Source: Dichomitus squalens LYAD-421 SS1 (taxonomy: Eukaryota > Basidiomycota > Agaricomycetes > Polyporales > Polyporaceae). From it: a DNA stretch of 12,284 nt. The translations under genes and the position numbers were made by a program. Numbering within the stretch: the stretch's first letter is position 1; every line of letters starts with the position of its first letter. The notes under the pieces were generated by a model that was not told where the DNA came from, searched no databases, and was given only the letters and a program-made list of their open reading frames with translations. Shown here piece by piece: positions 1 through 7,703 of this stretch. The stretch is from NCBI RefSeq assembly GCF_000275845.1, contig NW_006766905.1, forward strand, positions 8,550 through 20,833. Reading direction: 5' to 3'.

Positions 1-87
1 AATGCGAAGCCTGGCCTCCATATCGAGTCTCCATTGCTGGTAGTTGCGATTGGAGAGCTTGGGGAAAGCGGCGGCGGCTGGTGCCAT
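1..87 (-). CDS. Ty1/Copia Gag, N-terminal fragment (element A)
   Basis: Reading the minus strand from the ATG at 87 gives 29 codons open to the window edge. The peptide begins MAPAAAAFPKLSNRN and continues through YQQW and LDMEARL. The pattern 'KLsNRNYxxWrxdMeaxL' is the hallmark start of Copia-type Gag (the DUF4219/UBN2 region, 'L.G.NY..W...M...L'). Gag forms the virus-like particle that packages the element RNA in the cytoplasm. The start is supported by position: it lies about 200 bases downstream (in the minus sense) of a primer-binding site and a complete LTR, as expected for a 5' leader. Only the first exon-like stretch is visible, so integrity of the rest cannot be judged. Family assignment is by motif memory from a short peptide plus context; the context makes it firm. 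Confidence 0.8.
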   Translation of the reverse strand, partial: MAPAAAAFPKLSNRNYQQWRLDMEARLRI

Positions 88-290
88 GGTGGAGGGGTAT
101 TGGCGTGGCGCGCGGCGAGCTGACGAAGCGACGAAGCAGGGGGACGAAAACTGCGTCCAGGAGCAAAGAAAATGAAAGCAGAGTCCTAGAGCGAAAATGC
201 GACAAGCAGAGCAGGTAGGAGTGCAGGGAGAGCTTGGTGCGGACTGTAGAGCGATAGGACAGGCAGGGATGGACGTCTGAAGCAGCTAGA
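88..290 (-). other. 5' leader of Copia element A
   Basis: Purine-rich sequence between the primer-binding site and the Gag ATG on the minus strand. No open frame of note is seen. In Copia elements this region is the transcribed leader that carries packaging signals; nothing specific for packaging is recognisable here. Confidence 0.5.
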
Positions 291-307
291 GCGCAGGGCT
301 CATAACC
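291..307 (-). promoter_or_regulatory. Primer-binding site, half tRNA-iMet type (element A)
   Basis: On the plus strand 291-307 reads GCGCAGGGCTCATAACC, which has the sequence of the 3' D-stem and anticodon arm of fungal initiator tRNA-Met (CAT anticodon inside GGGCTCATAACC). The minus-strand (element-sense) sequence is therefore complementary to an internal part of that tRNA and directly abuts the LTR end at 308. Drosophila copia is known to prime reverse transcription with a 5' half of tRNA-iMet cleaved in the anticodon arm, and this site has the same geometry. The 17-base match to yeast tRNA-iMet is from memory. Confidence 0.75.
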
Positions 308-729
308 TGTTGGCTGCAGTGGGCCTCAGAGGGGTCACAATGGCCTAAGTCGAGCTCTGTAAGTCTTTACTATTGCAAGGAAACTGTGCTACACACCTAA
401 GTCGAGCTCTGTAAGTCTTAAGGACCACAGAGTCGACTCAGGCGCAGATGACGGCGCACAGAGCGCGTGGGAACTAGCTAACACGACCATACACTACGTG
501 GCGCTGGAATGGCGCCAAACGGACCAGAAGTGCGTAAGACACTATTCTATAGTGCAGTCAGATCTACAGTAATGGAGACTACTAGTGAAAGAAATGCGGT
601 ATCTGTATGGAAACGAGAGTTGTGACTATACGAAAATTACCGTAGATAGCGGACAGCGCGAACTATGTATGGCGCGATGCGGGACTTGATGCGATTAAAA
701 TCGACGGCGCTACAGCACCGACTCCAACA
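308..729 (-). mobile_element. 5' LTR of Copia element A (422 bp)
   Basis: In element sense the LTR starts TGTTGG (minus, from 729) and ends CCAACA (at 308), a perfect 6-bp terminal inverted repeat with canonical TG...CA ends. It is followed with zero spacing by a primer-binding site and then a Copia Gag start, so it is the 5' LTR. It has inserted into repeat X, whose homology resumes close to 730. The matching target duplication and 3' LTR lie outside the window. The bases flanking the outer end are ATTTG (730-734), the expected left partner of a 5-bp duplication. The LTR contains a 24-bp direct repeat (separate entry). Confidence 0.8.
344..419. repeat. 24-bp direct repeat inside LTR A
   Basis: The 24-mer beginning CCTAAGTCGAGCTCTGTAAG occurs exactly at 344-367 and again at 396-419, a spacing of 52 bases. 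It lies in the downstream part of the LTR (near R/U5 in element sense). It may be a short tandem duplication or a repeated RNA or protein site. Confidence 0.85.
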
Positions 730-976
730 ATTTGTCCCTGCTTGGTCAGAGTCCGCTGACTTATGTCCTGCCTCCTGACCTGTCACATGGTGTCCCCATG
801 ACTAACACCTGAGTCATGCTAAGTCCGGGCTTCCTCCGATGAGTAAGCGCCCCCTACAAGGTCCTGGGTTCGATCCTGGCTCCTCCACCTTCCGATACAA
901 GTTGCCCGTGGTCAAGGTGAGCGTCTGTCATGGTTCACATGACCCCCAGGTCACGTGGCACGAGAAAACTGTGACA
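730..976 (+). repeat. Repeat X, left copy (tRNA-like B box)
   Basis: This stretch is homologous, in inverted orientation, to 4681-4990. The best block is 936-976, where 39 of 41 bases match the complement of 4681-4721. Homology continues outward through GATGAGTAAGCGC (839-851) and TTGGTCAGAG (741-751) to near the LTR A insertion point. It contains the pol III B-box-like GGTTCGATCC (868-877). Relative to the right copy it lacks about 60 bases just before the B box. Element A has inserted at its outer edge. It may be a tRNA-derived SINE or one arm of a long inverted repeat. Confidence 0.6.
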
Positions 977-2033
977 GTTCCCTAGTCATGGTCCATTTTG
1001 AGGGTGGAGGTAAAACAACTTCATCGTGCAAACGCGGTTGTGATCGTGGATTAGATTTGGAAGAGCTAGGTCCGGGAACCTGTGACTCATTCCGAGGACT
1101 TGGAACTGACGCAGGTCGAGAGCGACTCAATTCTCCGCGCTGTTCTACCAAGTTTCTCCACAATGTTTGTTTTTCTATCTTGTTAAAAATGTCTGTAGGG
1201 TGCCGTGATTCACCATAGACATTGCCCTCGCGGGTTGGTACTTTCCGCTCTCTCCCAGATCGGCGCAGTGAGGGCGCACGAGATCTGACCGGTGGAGGTG
1301 GTGGCGACACTGGGCGTTGCACAGGCACAGGCTGTTGTCTGTGCAATGGCTGCAGCACAGGAGGATTTGCTGGCGGCGCATTAAGTGCGACATCTCGACC
1401 TTTGCTCTTGCCCTTTGTAGAAGGTTTTGGGAGCGGACAATGTGGTTTCTCATCATCATCAGGGAGAAAAAAAGAAGCGGGTGCCTGGTTCGCAGGTTTT
1501 CCATTATTTTCCTCTTCAGGCGCAGAAGGCTGCCTTTGTCATTTTGTTCCGTGTCCAGGACACTTGGGAAACATGTGTTCATCAAACAGTGCTTGAGCGG
1601 CCGTAAAGATGACATTATTGGGTAAACGCATGAACTTATGGTTGTAATTACCATCACCAACGCCGAGATAGACCATCAGCTCCGATTTGGGCCATAGCTT
1701 GTTCTTGTGAACCTCGCATGGTAAGAAGACATAGGCACCGCATCCGAAGACACGTAGATAGCTAATATCTGGTTTAGAACCATGCAGAACTTCATATGGA
1801 GTGCGCCAGTGAAGTCGTCGCATGGGAGTTCTGTTATAGACATGCGCTGCATACTCGAATGAGAATTCCCACCACGATTGTGGTATGCAAGCATCATGAC
1901 GCATTGCCTCCCCCTTTTCCATAATTGTGCGAATGATTCGTTCAGCACGTCCATTCTGCTCGTGAATGTTTGGAGCGGAGGGTATTCTCTCAATCCCACG
2001 ATCCTTGAGCATGTCTGTGAAGGCGGTCAATTT
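977..2033 (-). pseudogene. Copia element B Pol: integrase C-half and linker
   Basis: This is the downstream half of a Copia polyprotein, read on the minus strand. Right after the transposon junction it encodes the end of the integrase catalytic core: 'RGIERIPSAPNIHEQNGRAER' carries the third acidic residue (E of NGxAER). It continues with 'VYNRTPM', 'TPYEVLHGSKPD' and 'LRVFGCGAYV', standard Copia integrase landmarks. An in-frame TGA at 1539-1541 interrupts it. The same frame then continues through a proline-rich linker ('PVSPPPPPVRSRAPS') and the 'RRSGRERKVP' motif that precedes RT in Copia. Coding stops at repeat X (976) before any RT motif, so the element is dead. It is the same frame as 3665-4680 once the 1631-bp insert and one duplication are removed. 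Confidence 0.85.
2026..2033. repeat. Left target-site duplication of hAT-like element
   Basis: GTCAATTT at 2026-2033 is repeated at 3665-3672, exactly bracketing 2034-3664. Eight-base duplications are typical of hAT transposases. Confidence 0.8.
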
Positions 2034-2044
2034 TAGGCAATAGC

Positions 2045-2152
2045 AAGGGTGTCACTGACCCTCAAGGGTTACCAAGGGTCGAGTGCTAAGGGTCAGATCA
2101 AGGGTCACCAGCCCCTGACCCTTGCCAAACCCTTGACCTGTGGTAAGGGTTA
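2045..2152 (+). repeat. Subterminal AAGGGT/ACCCTT cluster, left end
   Basis: Six AAGGGT and two ACCCTT hexamers fall within about 110 bases, directly inside the left terminal repeat. Dense short subterminal repeats of this kind are the usual transposase-binding sites of hAT elements. The right end carries a looser matching array. Confidence 0.7.
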
Positions 2153-2220
2153 CGGGTATAAGCGCTTGAGTAAGCGCCCAAAACGCGTATGTATAAACCC
2201 ATAAATATATTGTGGTATAA

Positions 2221-2300
2221 GCTGCTATGGTGTAGTGGTTAATGGCTTTTGGGCGTCTGTGCTCAGACCGTGAGGCCTTGGGTTCAATCTACATCTGGAA
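2221..2300 (+). repeat. tRNA-like SINE head 1 inside the hAT-like element
   Basis: It has an A box TGGTGTAGTGG at 2228-2238 that fits the pol III consensus TRGYNNARNNG exactly, and a B box GGTTCAATCT at 2281-2290 with one deviation. The spacing (about 42 bases between boxes) is that of a tRNA gene. A short hairpin GTCTG/CAGAC sits where the anticodon arm would be, but its loop is only 4 bases and the acceptor stem does not close, so it is not a working tRNA. Best read as a tRNA-derived SINE head or relic. Confidence 0.55.
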
Positions 2301-2940
2301 AAACAGCCTTTGCGAATTGACGCTAATTATCACTATTCAGATAATCTCATCTATATTAGCAAGTGTTAGCAGAGATAACCTCTACATTAGAGCTACTATT
2401 CAGACACACTTCTTCAGTAGTGCAATTAAGCACTAATTAGTATACTTGGTACTAGTTATAACTACTCTTCACTATCACTTTTTCTATAGTGCCATGTAGT
2501 GCCAACATGATACTATTATAGCACTACTGCAAATGTGGTCCGCCAATTTTCGCTATTTTGCACTACTGTAGTACTATTTTGCGCTATTTTAGCACTACTC
2601 ATTTAGGGGAGACTCAAATACAATGACAATCCTTTATTTAGCTCATAGTTCTCAACTCAAGCATTACACACCTTTATAGCTGCAAAATCACCATGATAGC
2701 TGACTTATATTTGAGGGCACAACTCAACACAGAACTGATTATCATTGTATAGGATTAGGCTGTCAGCATAGCATTTATATCATGAAGCATACTCTATAGC
2801 ACACTCCATATTATATATATAGTTCTAGACATTACACATATGCAAGTTCCAGCAGGTGGAACTCAAGGTGAGGTGTCACCACTTTGCCCAAGTCCAGCAG
2901 TGATGGATATATACAATACTTGTGGGGAGGATCTATATAA
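2301..2940. other. AT-rich interior of hAT-like element, no gene
   Basis: No open frame of substance. Sequence is dominated by repeats of CACTA, TAGTGC and GCTATTTT (for example around 2440-2600) that recur in inverted form at about 3150-3290, suggesting a second, internal layer of inverted repeats. Confidence 0.5.
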
Positions 2941-3034
2941 GCTCTGGTGGTGCAATGGCATAGAGCACCACCTTGGAACAGGTGTCATATAAAGGTGAGG
3001 TTGAGGGTTCAAGACCAGCTGAGGACATTTTTTT
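2941..3034 (+). repeat. tRNA-like SINE head 2 with pol III terminator
   Basis: A box TGGTGCAATGG (2948-2958) and B box GGTTCAAGACC (3006-3016) both fit the pol III consensus exactly. Between them CACCT and AGGTG can pair around a short loop at the anticodon-arm position. Twelve bases after the B box a run of seven T (3028-3034) would end pol III transcription. The acceptor stem is not convincing, so a tRNA-derived SINE or short pol III transcript is more likely than a tRNA gene. Confidence 0.6.
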
Positions 3035-3499
3035 CATATATTTTTCCAGCACTTTAAATGCATCCGGGGCTTATAAACAGATGGTTTTGAGGTCATAGAA
3101 AGCATCTCTACACCAGTCAGAAATCATAGACCCACTCTATCCACTACTATCAACGTCTACTATAGCACTATTTCCGTCTACTATAGTGCTACTTTGCACG
3201 AATTTGCATTGATAGTGCAAAATAGTGCAATTATTTTTGGGGACCTCTCGATTTTGCGCTATTTTTCACTATCCAACTACTGTGTCTATTAAGAGCTAAT
3301 TTGTACTAAATAGGTGTAATTCACAAAGGTGGTTTTTACAGATGTAGCCTGGTGCCAATCCATTTCTCTGTCGCTTTTCTGTTTGAACCGCTCCCACCAG
3401 CTACTATAAGCTACTTACGGTTGTTATTGAGCTCCTTACGGGTTGTTATTAAGGTTACATTGCTGTTTAGTGTGCTGCGGACACTCAGTTAGCTAGGTA

Positions 3500-3655
3500 A
3501 GCAGCGGGTAAACCCTGGGGTTGACCCGTACCCGCCATACCCTTGGTACCCGGTGCTCGCACCCTTGACCCGCTGTGACCCCCAGGTCACGGGTAAGGGT
3601 ATTTCACGGGTTGGATCGAGGGTCACATAGGTGACACCCGAGGGTAGACCCGTGC
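3500..3655 (-). repeat. Subterminal GGGT/ACCC cluster, right end
   Basis: A run of ACCC, GGGT, ACCCTT and AAGGGT motifs in both orientations lies just inside the right terminus, with less regular units (many ACCCG/CGGGT) than the left end. It includes an interrupted palindrome, GTGACCCCCAGGTCAC. It is the counterpart of the left array. Confidence 0.6.
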
Positions 3656-3664
3656 CATTGCAAA

Positions 3665-3672
3665 GTCAATTT
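3665..3672. repeat. Right target-site duplication of hAT-like element
   Basis: GTCAATTT, identical to 2026-2033. The duplicated target lies within the integrase core codons of Copia B, just after the second catalytic aspartate. Confidence 0.8.
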
Positions 3673-4680
3673 CAACTCACCTGCAGAATCAGATTTCCAT
3701 TTCTGCACTTTGGCATTGAACTGGTTCTCGACATATGCGAGCCATTGCCGTGTAACTTGAAGTGCAGCAGCCTTTGTATGAAGTCCGATAGTCCATACGT
3801 GCGATGTGTAGTCGTCAAAGTACAGTATTTCGTGCTTGTACTTGTGGTATGAAGGCACAGGGAAATCTTTGAGATCCGAATGAATAAGCTTGAAAGGACG
3901 TGTCGCTCGATGAATGTCAAGCGGATGAGGTTGTGATGGCATTTTGCCTTCAGCACATCCTCGACAGATTGAGTCATGAAGAGGGAATTTAACAAGCGAG
4001 CATTTTTCTGTGTGTTTCTGTGCATGTTTCAGCACATCGCGCGAAGGGTGCGCGAAACAACGGTGAAGAGTTTCATAGTCAACAGCATTACTAGCTGCGA
4101 CAGCATATCGCGCTGATCTAGGCTGCGTATGAGTGACATATATAGTGTCGTTCTCAAAGCGCGGTTTAAACACGACTATAAGCCTATCATTCTAATAGAA
4201 AGAGATCTCAGCAGTGCTTGCACGTGCTTCCAATCCATCCTTGAGCAATGCTCCTAAGGATATAAGCTTATACGTGAGGCTGGGTACCATAGCGACGTCC
4301 ATCAGCTTCAAGGTAGTTCCAAGCTCAGTTGGTATGATGACTGTTCCTTTGCCAATCATAGTAGTAACACAATCTGCCGTGTGTAACGGTTGAGGTGTAC
4401 TGTAGTAACGGAAGTCGACATAGTCGTGGAGACAGAATGTAAAGTGCATTGAAGCACCTGAGTCGATCATCCATACTAGGTTGGGATCATTGTACTCAGT
4501 TGATGTTCTGCCATTTCCTTTGCAGCGTGCGCACTCAGCATATGAAGAGTGGTGAAGACGTATATTATCTTCTGTAGCTAATTGTAAAGGCGTAGCTATA
4601 GGTACATCATCGCGCAGATCATCTATTCTACGAGAAGGACTTGCGACACTAGTCACTGCAGAATGCAGGCAGTCAGCATA
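3665..4680 (-). pseudogene. Copia element B Pol: protease and integrase N-half
   Basis: Minus-strand reading gives a Copia aspartic protease with the catalytic motif WMIDSGASMHF (DSGA at 4454-4465) and the downstream 'PSLTYKLISLGALL' core, then a TAG at 4192-4194. The same frame continues into the GAG-pre-integrase domain with its HHCC zinc site (LHRCFAH ... CRGC). The integrase core follows, with the first acidic residue in HSDLKD and the second in KSDSAGE. It ends at the hAT-like insertion and continues at 2033. No Gag precedes the protease: repeat X begins at 4681, and the apparent start further upstream (4755) is read-through from X. Lesions are one nonsense codon, one insertion, and loss of both ends. 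The protease cleaves the polyprotein and the integrase joins cDNA to the genome; neither can work here. Confidence 0.88.
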
Positions 4681-4990
4681 TGTCACAGTTTTCTCGTGCC
4701 ACGTGACTTGGGGATCATGTGTACTGGGACAGACACTCGCTTTGACCGCAGACAACTCGTATCGGAAAGGAGAGAGGCCAGGATCGAACCCCAGACCTTA
4801 TGATGGCCGGGAACGCCCATCCTCACTCACTGACAGGTGACTGATGTGATAGCAGGAGCGCTTACTCATTGGAAGGGGTCCGGACTCGGCACAACTCAGA
4901 TATTAGTTGTAAGGTCACTATGAGGCAGGTCAGAGGGTAGGACATGAGGCAGAGAACTCTGACCAAACAATGGTCAATAGGTACCTGGTC
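4681..4990 (-). repeat. Repeat X, right copy (tRNA-like)
   Basis: Inverted homologue of 730-976, reading on the minus strand from about 4990 to 4681, and more complete than the left copy. It retains a 60-base stretch just before the B box (GGTTCGATCC, complement of about 4769-4782) that resembles a decayed tRNA D-arm and anticodon arm. Its inner end directly abuts the protease segment of Copia B. The outer limit is approximate, because homology can be followed only as far as the left copy survives. Candidate SINE or long terminal inverted repeat arm. Confidence 0.6.
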
Positions 4991-5281
4991 TGTGCACCGT
5001 TGTATTAGCATATATAGTAGGGAGTTTGAGGTAGGGAACCTCAGACTTGATCTTCTCGTCGATTCCCCATCTCTTCTGTAGGTAGCTAGCAGCCCTACCT
5101 CCCTCACTGCCCCTTCTAGTCTAGGGAATACATCTCTTCACATCTCTTGCTGTGTCACCTCTGGTTGCTTCGCTTCTCAGCACCAACCTCTGCATCAGTA
5201 AGCTTTGCCCTTGTTTGTTTTGGTGGCACAGCTCATTGGCTGTGACATTAGATCAAGTCTCTTACCCATCCCCTCCGTGGA
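4991..5281. other. No recognisable gene
   Basis: Repeat X may extend some way into this stretch. A TATA-like ATATATAG lies near 5013, and GAGGTAGGGAACC echoes the complement of 5090-5105. No coding pattern is supported. Confidence 0.4.
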
Positions 5282-5830
5282 GTGTCTCAATCACTTGCGG
5301 ACCGTATCTCTTCTCCCAGGAGTTTTTTGAAACATTTATCATCCCCCCCCACTATCCTTCCATCTGACTCGGACCTACCGGAGTTTACCTGTCGTCACTT
5401 TAAGAGACATGGTCACCTCGACGTCCAGTCCCAAATTGACTGTGCCCTTGCCAACGATACGTCAGATCGACTTTATCATCGCCGTCAGTATCAGCATACC
5501 CCAATTGTCCCTCGTCACAGGGCACTCCCACCTTTTATACCCTCTACTCAGCCCCTTGATAGACCACTCGCTATGCGCCTCACCACACCGCCACCACCCT
5601 TTGTCCCATCCACCCCTACAATCCCTCTCTAGTACCACATCTCTGCACCACCTCTGCCTTTGCACGTCGTGATCCCACCAACCTCCTCGCTATTGTCGGT
5701 TCCAAGGTCAGCGCTATCATCAAAAGACTGCAGGCCATCTTCGATCGCAAGGATCAATTGCTTGACATTCCCCACAATCTGTTAGAGTTTGCCATCTGGC
5801 CATCACCGAGTGACCAAATACATACAAATA
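5282..5830 (+). pseudogene. Decayed coding region, family not recognised
   Basis: Two plus-strand frames carry protein-like sequence that cannot be joined without a shift. One runs to a TAG at 5630-5632 and is rich in P, R, H and T ('HGHLDVQSQIDCALAND', then 'TTPPPPFVPSTP'). The other, from about 5665, reads 'TNLLAIVGSKVSAIIKRLQ' followed by 'FDRKDQLLDIPHNLLEF', a plausible amphipathic helix. Placement upstream of the Gypsy Gag suggests either the element's own 5' region or an older gene fragment into which it inserted. No family was recognised and no start can be chosen. The call of decayed coding is tentative. Confidence 0.3.
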
Positions 5831-6105
5831 GCACATCGGTACTGCCAGCTCATCATATACCTACCTGCTCTTTAGTCCGTATGGCGACGAGCCTCTTCGG
5901 TTTGTGTTTGAGGCCTGGGTGGGGCTTTGTTCTGTCTGGGCCTGGAGAGCCCTGAGTACCATTTTGGTGCCCTAAACCTCTTGTCTATGTGTCTATGCCT
6001 CTCTCTCTCTCGCTCTTCCTTAACCCTATCATTCGCTCTCTGCACTCGCTATCTGTGCCCAATTCACCATCATTGACCAGATCACACCACTGCCACTAAC
6101 ACGAT
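5831..6105. other. Unassigned stretch with (CT)6 tract
   Basis: A pyrimidine-rich part contains a short CT microsatellite (5999-6010). The part at about 5870-6010 shows patchy similarity to the 161-bp segment at 6559-6719 (AGTCCGT..., CTTCGGTTTG, GTCTATGC then a CT-rich tail). No convincing coding sequence or LTR boundary was found. Confidence 0.35.
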
Positions 6106-6330
6106 CATCGACTCACCCTTCAACGCATCAGTGATAAGCTTGAGTGGATACTCGACAACATTGAAAACGGTTCTTCGTGGACAGGCAGTCAGTAGCAAAA
6201 CATCGACTGGTTTTGCAAGGAGTTTGGAAAGGTCAAGTTCAGTGGACTTGGACAGAACTTTGAGCGCATTGTCAAGGCTTTAGTGGAGTTAGAACATTTT
6301 GGGTACTTAGGTTGGATCATTATTTAGTTT
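6106..6330 (+). pseudogene. Decayed reading frame, family not recognised
   Basis: One plus frame reads 'LQRISDKLEWILDNIENGSS', passes a TAG at about 6193, then continues 'NIDWFCKEFGKVKFSGLGQN' and 'FERIVKALVELEHFGYLGW'. The composition (charged and hydrophobic alternation, W and F) looks like a real helical protein rather than a random frame, but I cannot name it. It may continue the traces at 5665-5830 after an interruption. Confidence 0.35.
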
Positions 6331-6558
6331 TGTACATCGGATACCATTGCAATGGCTTCAGGCTCTCGTTACGCCCCTCTGGCAGAGGATAACTTTGAGT
6401 CAGATGACCTGGGATCATTCAATCACCCGGGACCATCACATGCACACACCCGCCCGGCTTCACCCACTGCCACGCTTCAAGCGTACCCGGAAATTCTGTT
6501 AGCGTCGGTGCCTAATTGCGTCGGACGGACAAACACGGACAAACATTAGCAGTACGAC

Positions 6559-6719
6559 GCTGTAGCCACGTCACTGTACAATCCCCAGTCCGTCGCTATG
6601 AAGCCTTCGGTTTGAGCCCAAATCCCCTGTCTGTGTCTGAGTTCTGAGGTGCTGCTGGGCCCTCGTCTATGCTTGATTTCTCTCATTCTAACAAATTCAA
6701 TGGATCTACGCTGGTGTTG
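6559..6719. mobile_element. 161-bp insertion in Gag between 8-bp repeats
   Basis: AGTACGAC at 6551-6558 is repeated at 6720-6727. Removing the 161 bases plus one repeat joins codons Q-Y-D directly to S-L-E-N-A-V in the downstream Gag frame, which supports an insertion. No clear terminal inverted repeat is visible at the edges, and there is no A-tail. The interior resembles part of 5870-6010. It could be a small MITE or SINE relic, or chance. Confidence 0.45.
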
Positions 6720-7260
6720 AGTACGACTCGTTGGAAAACGCTGTCCCTGCCCCGGCAGATAGCTTAGGCATCAACAACCAGGCTTACGTCGACTGGACTA
6801 TCTCCGTGACAAGGGACATCACACGGCGCGAAGTGGTCAATGTCTACAACGTCCTCGGCAGCAAGATATATGAACATCAGAACAATTTCCTCAATGAGTG
6901 CGACACCACCCACGCCACCTTCAAAGAGTTGGACACGTCTATAACAGGCCTTCACACCAAGGCTGACACTGCTGGAAACCTCGCTCTCAAAGCTGTGGAA
7001 GAGAACAAACAGCTGAAGGCGGAACTGGTCACTGTCAATGCGGACCTGGAGGTTCTCAACTGGAACAACACGGAGCTCGTCAAACAGTACAAGGAACTCG
7101 CGGCCAAGTTTACACAGTTGGAGCAAGGTCTGTCGACTCGCACCACACTTGGTATCAGTACCGCCCCAGCCCCTGTTGTATCACAGGCCTGGCATATCAA
7201 GGCATCAGAACCACCCAAGTACAAAGGCAACAAAGGCTCAGACATCACTCTTAAACAATG

Positions 7261-7265
7261 GTTAC
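7261..7265. repeat. Left target duplication of solo LTR
   Basis: GTTAC at 7261-7265, repeated at 7699-7703, brackets 7266-7698. Five bases is the usual duplication for LTR-retrotransposon integrases. Confidence 0.85.
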
Positions 7266-7698
7266 TGTCACGAACCGCCCTCATGGCGCTACATTTCCTT
7301 TTCGATTCGGACCATTGCCTCGTATGTTTCCTTATTGTTCACTACCTGCTATGGTTTCCCTTTGTCCGCACACGGACAATAGCTCCCTTTGTCCCCACGT
7401 CCGCTATTGTCCTACATCCCTTGTACTCTGTACCCATGGCGATGCTATTGTTCTCTAGCACCCATTGTTCGTTCCCGGTATATAGCTGGATCCCTTGCTA
7501 CCTGGAGACTCTAGTTTCAACCTCTTGTCTCCAGGTAAGCCATCATGTATTTCGCTATATAGATACTTTGCTCAATACACAACTTGTCTCCAGTCCTGCC
7601 TGTTGAGCTCCGCTCCAGTCTCACTGTGATCAGAGCTCGTCGGCGCTCCTGCCTGCCTCGCTCATCTCCACTTACTCGCTTGACAGTCACTCGTAACA
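7266..7698 (+). mobile_element. Solo LTR (433 bp) inserted in Gag
   Basis: It begins TGTCACGA and ends TCGTAACA (7 of 8 inverted matches, TG...CA ends) and is flanked by the 5-bp duplication GTTAC. Excision of 438 bases rejoins Gag in frame: 'ITLKQWLQKMGLWFRVQNIT'. It contains TATA-like TATATAG at about 7479 and 7554, and a pyrimidine-rich 3' part, so plus orientation is favoured. A solo LTR is the product of recombination between the two LTRs of a full insertion. The family is unknown; the TGTCACGA terminus differs from LTR A. Confidence 0.88.
7499..7537 (+). repeat. 11-bp hairpin inside solo LTR
   Basis: TACCTGGAGAC (7499-7509) and GTCTCCAGGTA (7527-7537) are perfect inverted copies around a 17-base loop. 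Another CTTGTCTCCAG (7525-7535) copy recurs near 7586. It lies between the two TATA-like boxes, so it could be a protein-binding palindrome in U3 or a structure in the transcript. Confidence 0.7.
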
Positions 7699-7703
7699 GT
7701 TAC
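7699..7703. repeat. Right target duplication of solo LTR
   Basis: GTTAC, identical to 7261-7265. Gag coding resumes from here. Confidence 0.85.

Larger units (their letters stand above)
2034..3664. mobile_element. hAT-like non-autonomous DNA transposon (1631 bp)
   Basis: It is flanked by an 8-bp duplication (GTCAATTT) and ends in imperfect 17-bp inverted repeats: TAGGCAATAGCAAGGGT on the left against TTTGCAATGGCACGGGT (complement) on the right, 13 of 17 matching. Removing it with one duplication rejoins the Copia integrase in frame, so the borders are well supported. It is AT-rich and has no long open frame, hence no transposase: a MITE-like derivative mobilised in trans. Both ends are packed with AAGGGT/ACCCTT motifs, likely transposase-binding subterminal repeats. 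The interior has short inverted motifs (CACTAT/ATAGTG, two TTTTGCGCTATTTT copies) and two tRNA-like pol III promoters. Superfamily assignment rests on TSD length and subterminal layout; the autonomous partner is unknown. Confidence 0.75.

Noticed and set aside
2221..2300. A functional tRNA gene
   Set aside because: A and B boxes fit, but the acceptor stem does not close and the anticodon loop is too short.
939..3595. TGACCCCCAGGTCACG shared by repeat X (left) and the right end of the hAT-like element
   Set aside because: A 16-base near-palindrome of simple composition; no homology extends beyond it, so not taken as common ancestry.
730..4990. Repeat X as the two LTRs of Copia element B
   Set aside because: LTRs are direct repeats; the X copies are inverted, and they sit inside the coding region, next to protease and linker rather than at the element ends.
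5409..5672. Plus-strand open frame beginning MVTSTSSPKL as a gene
   Set aside because: Low-complexity S/L/P/H composition and overlap with other frames; no family features.
5100..6351. 5' LTR of Gypsy element C
   Set aside because: An LTR and primer site are expected upstream of Gag, but I found no TG...CA pair or primer site I could defend, and no match to the solo LTR.
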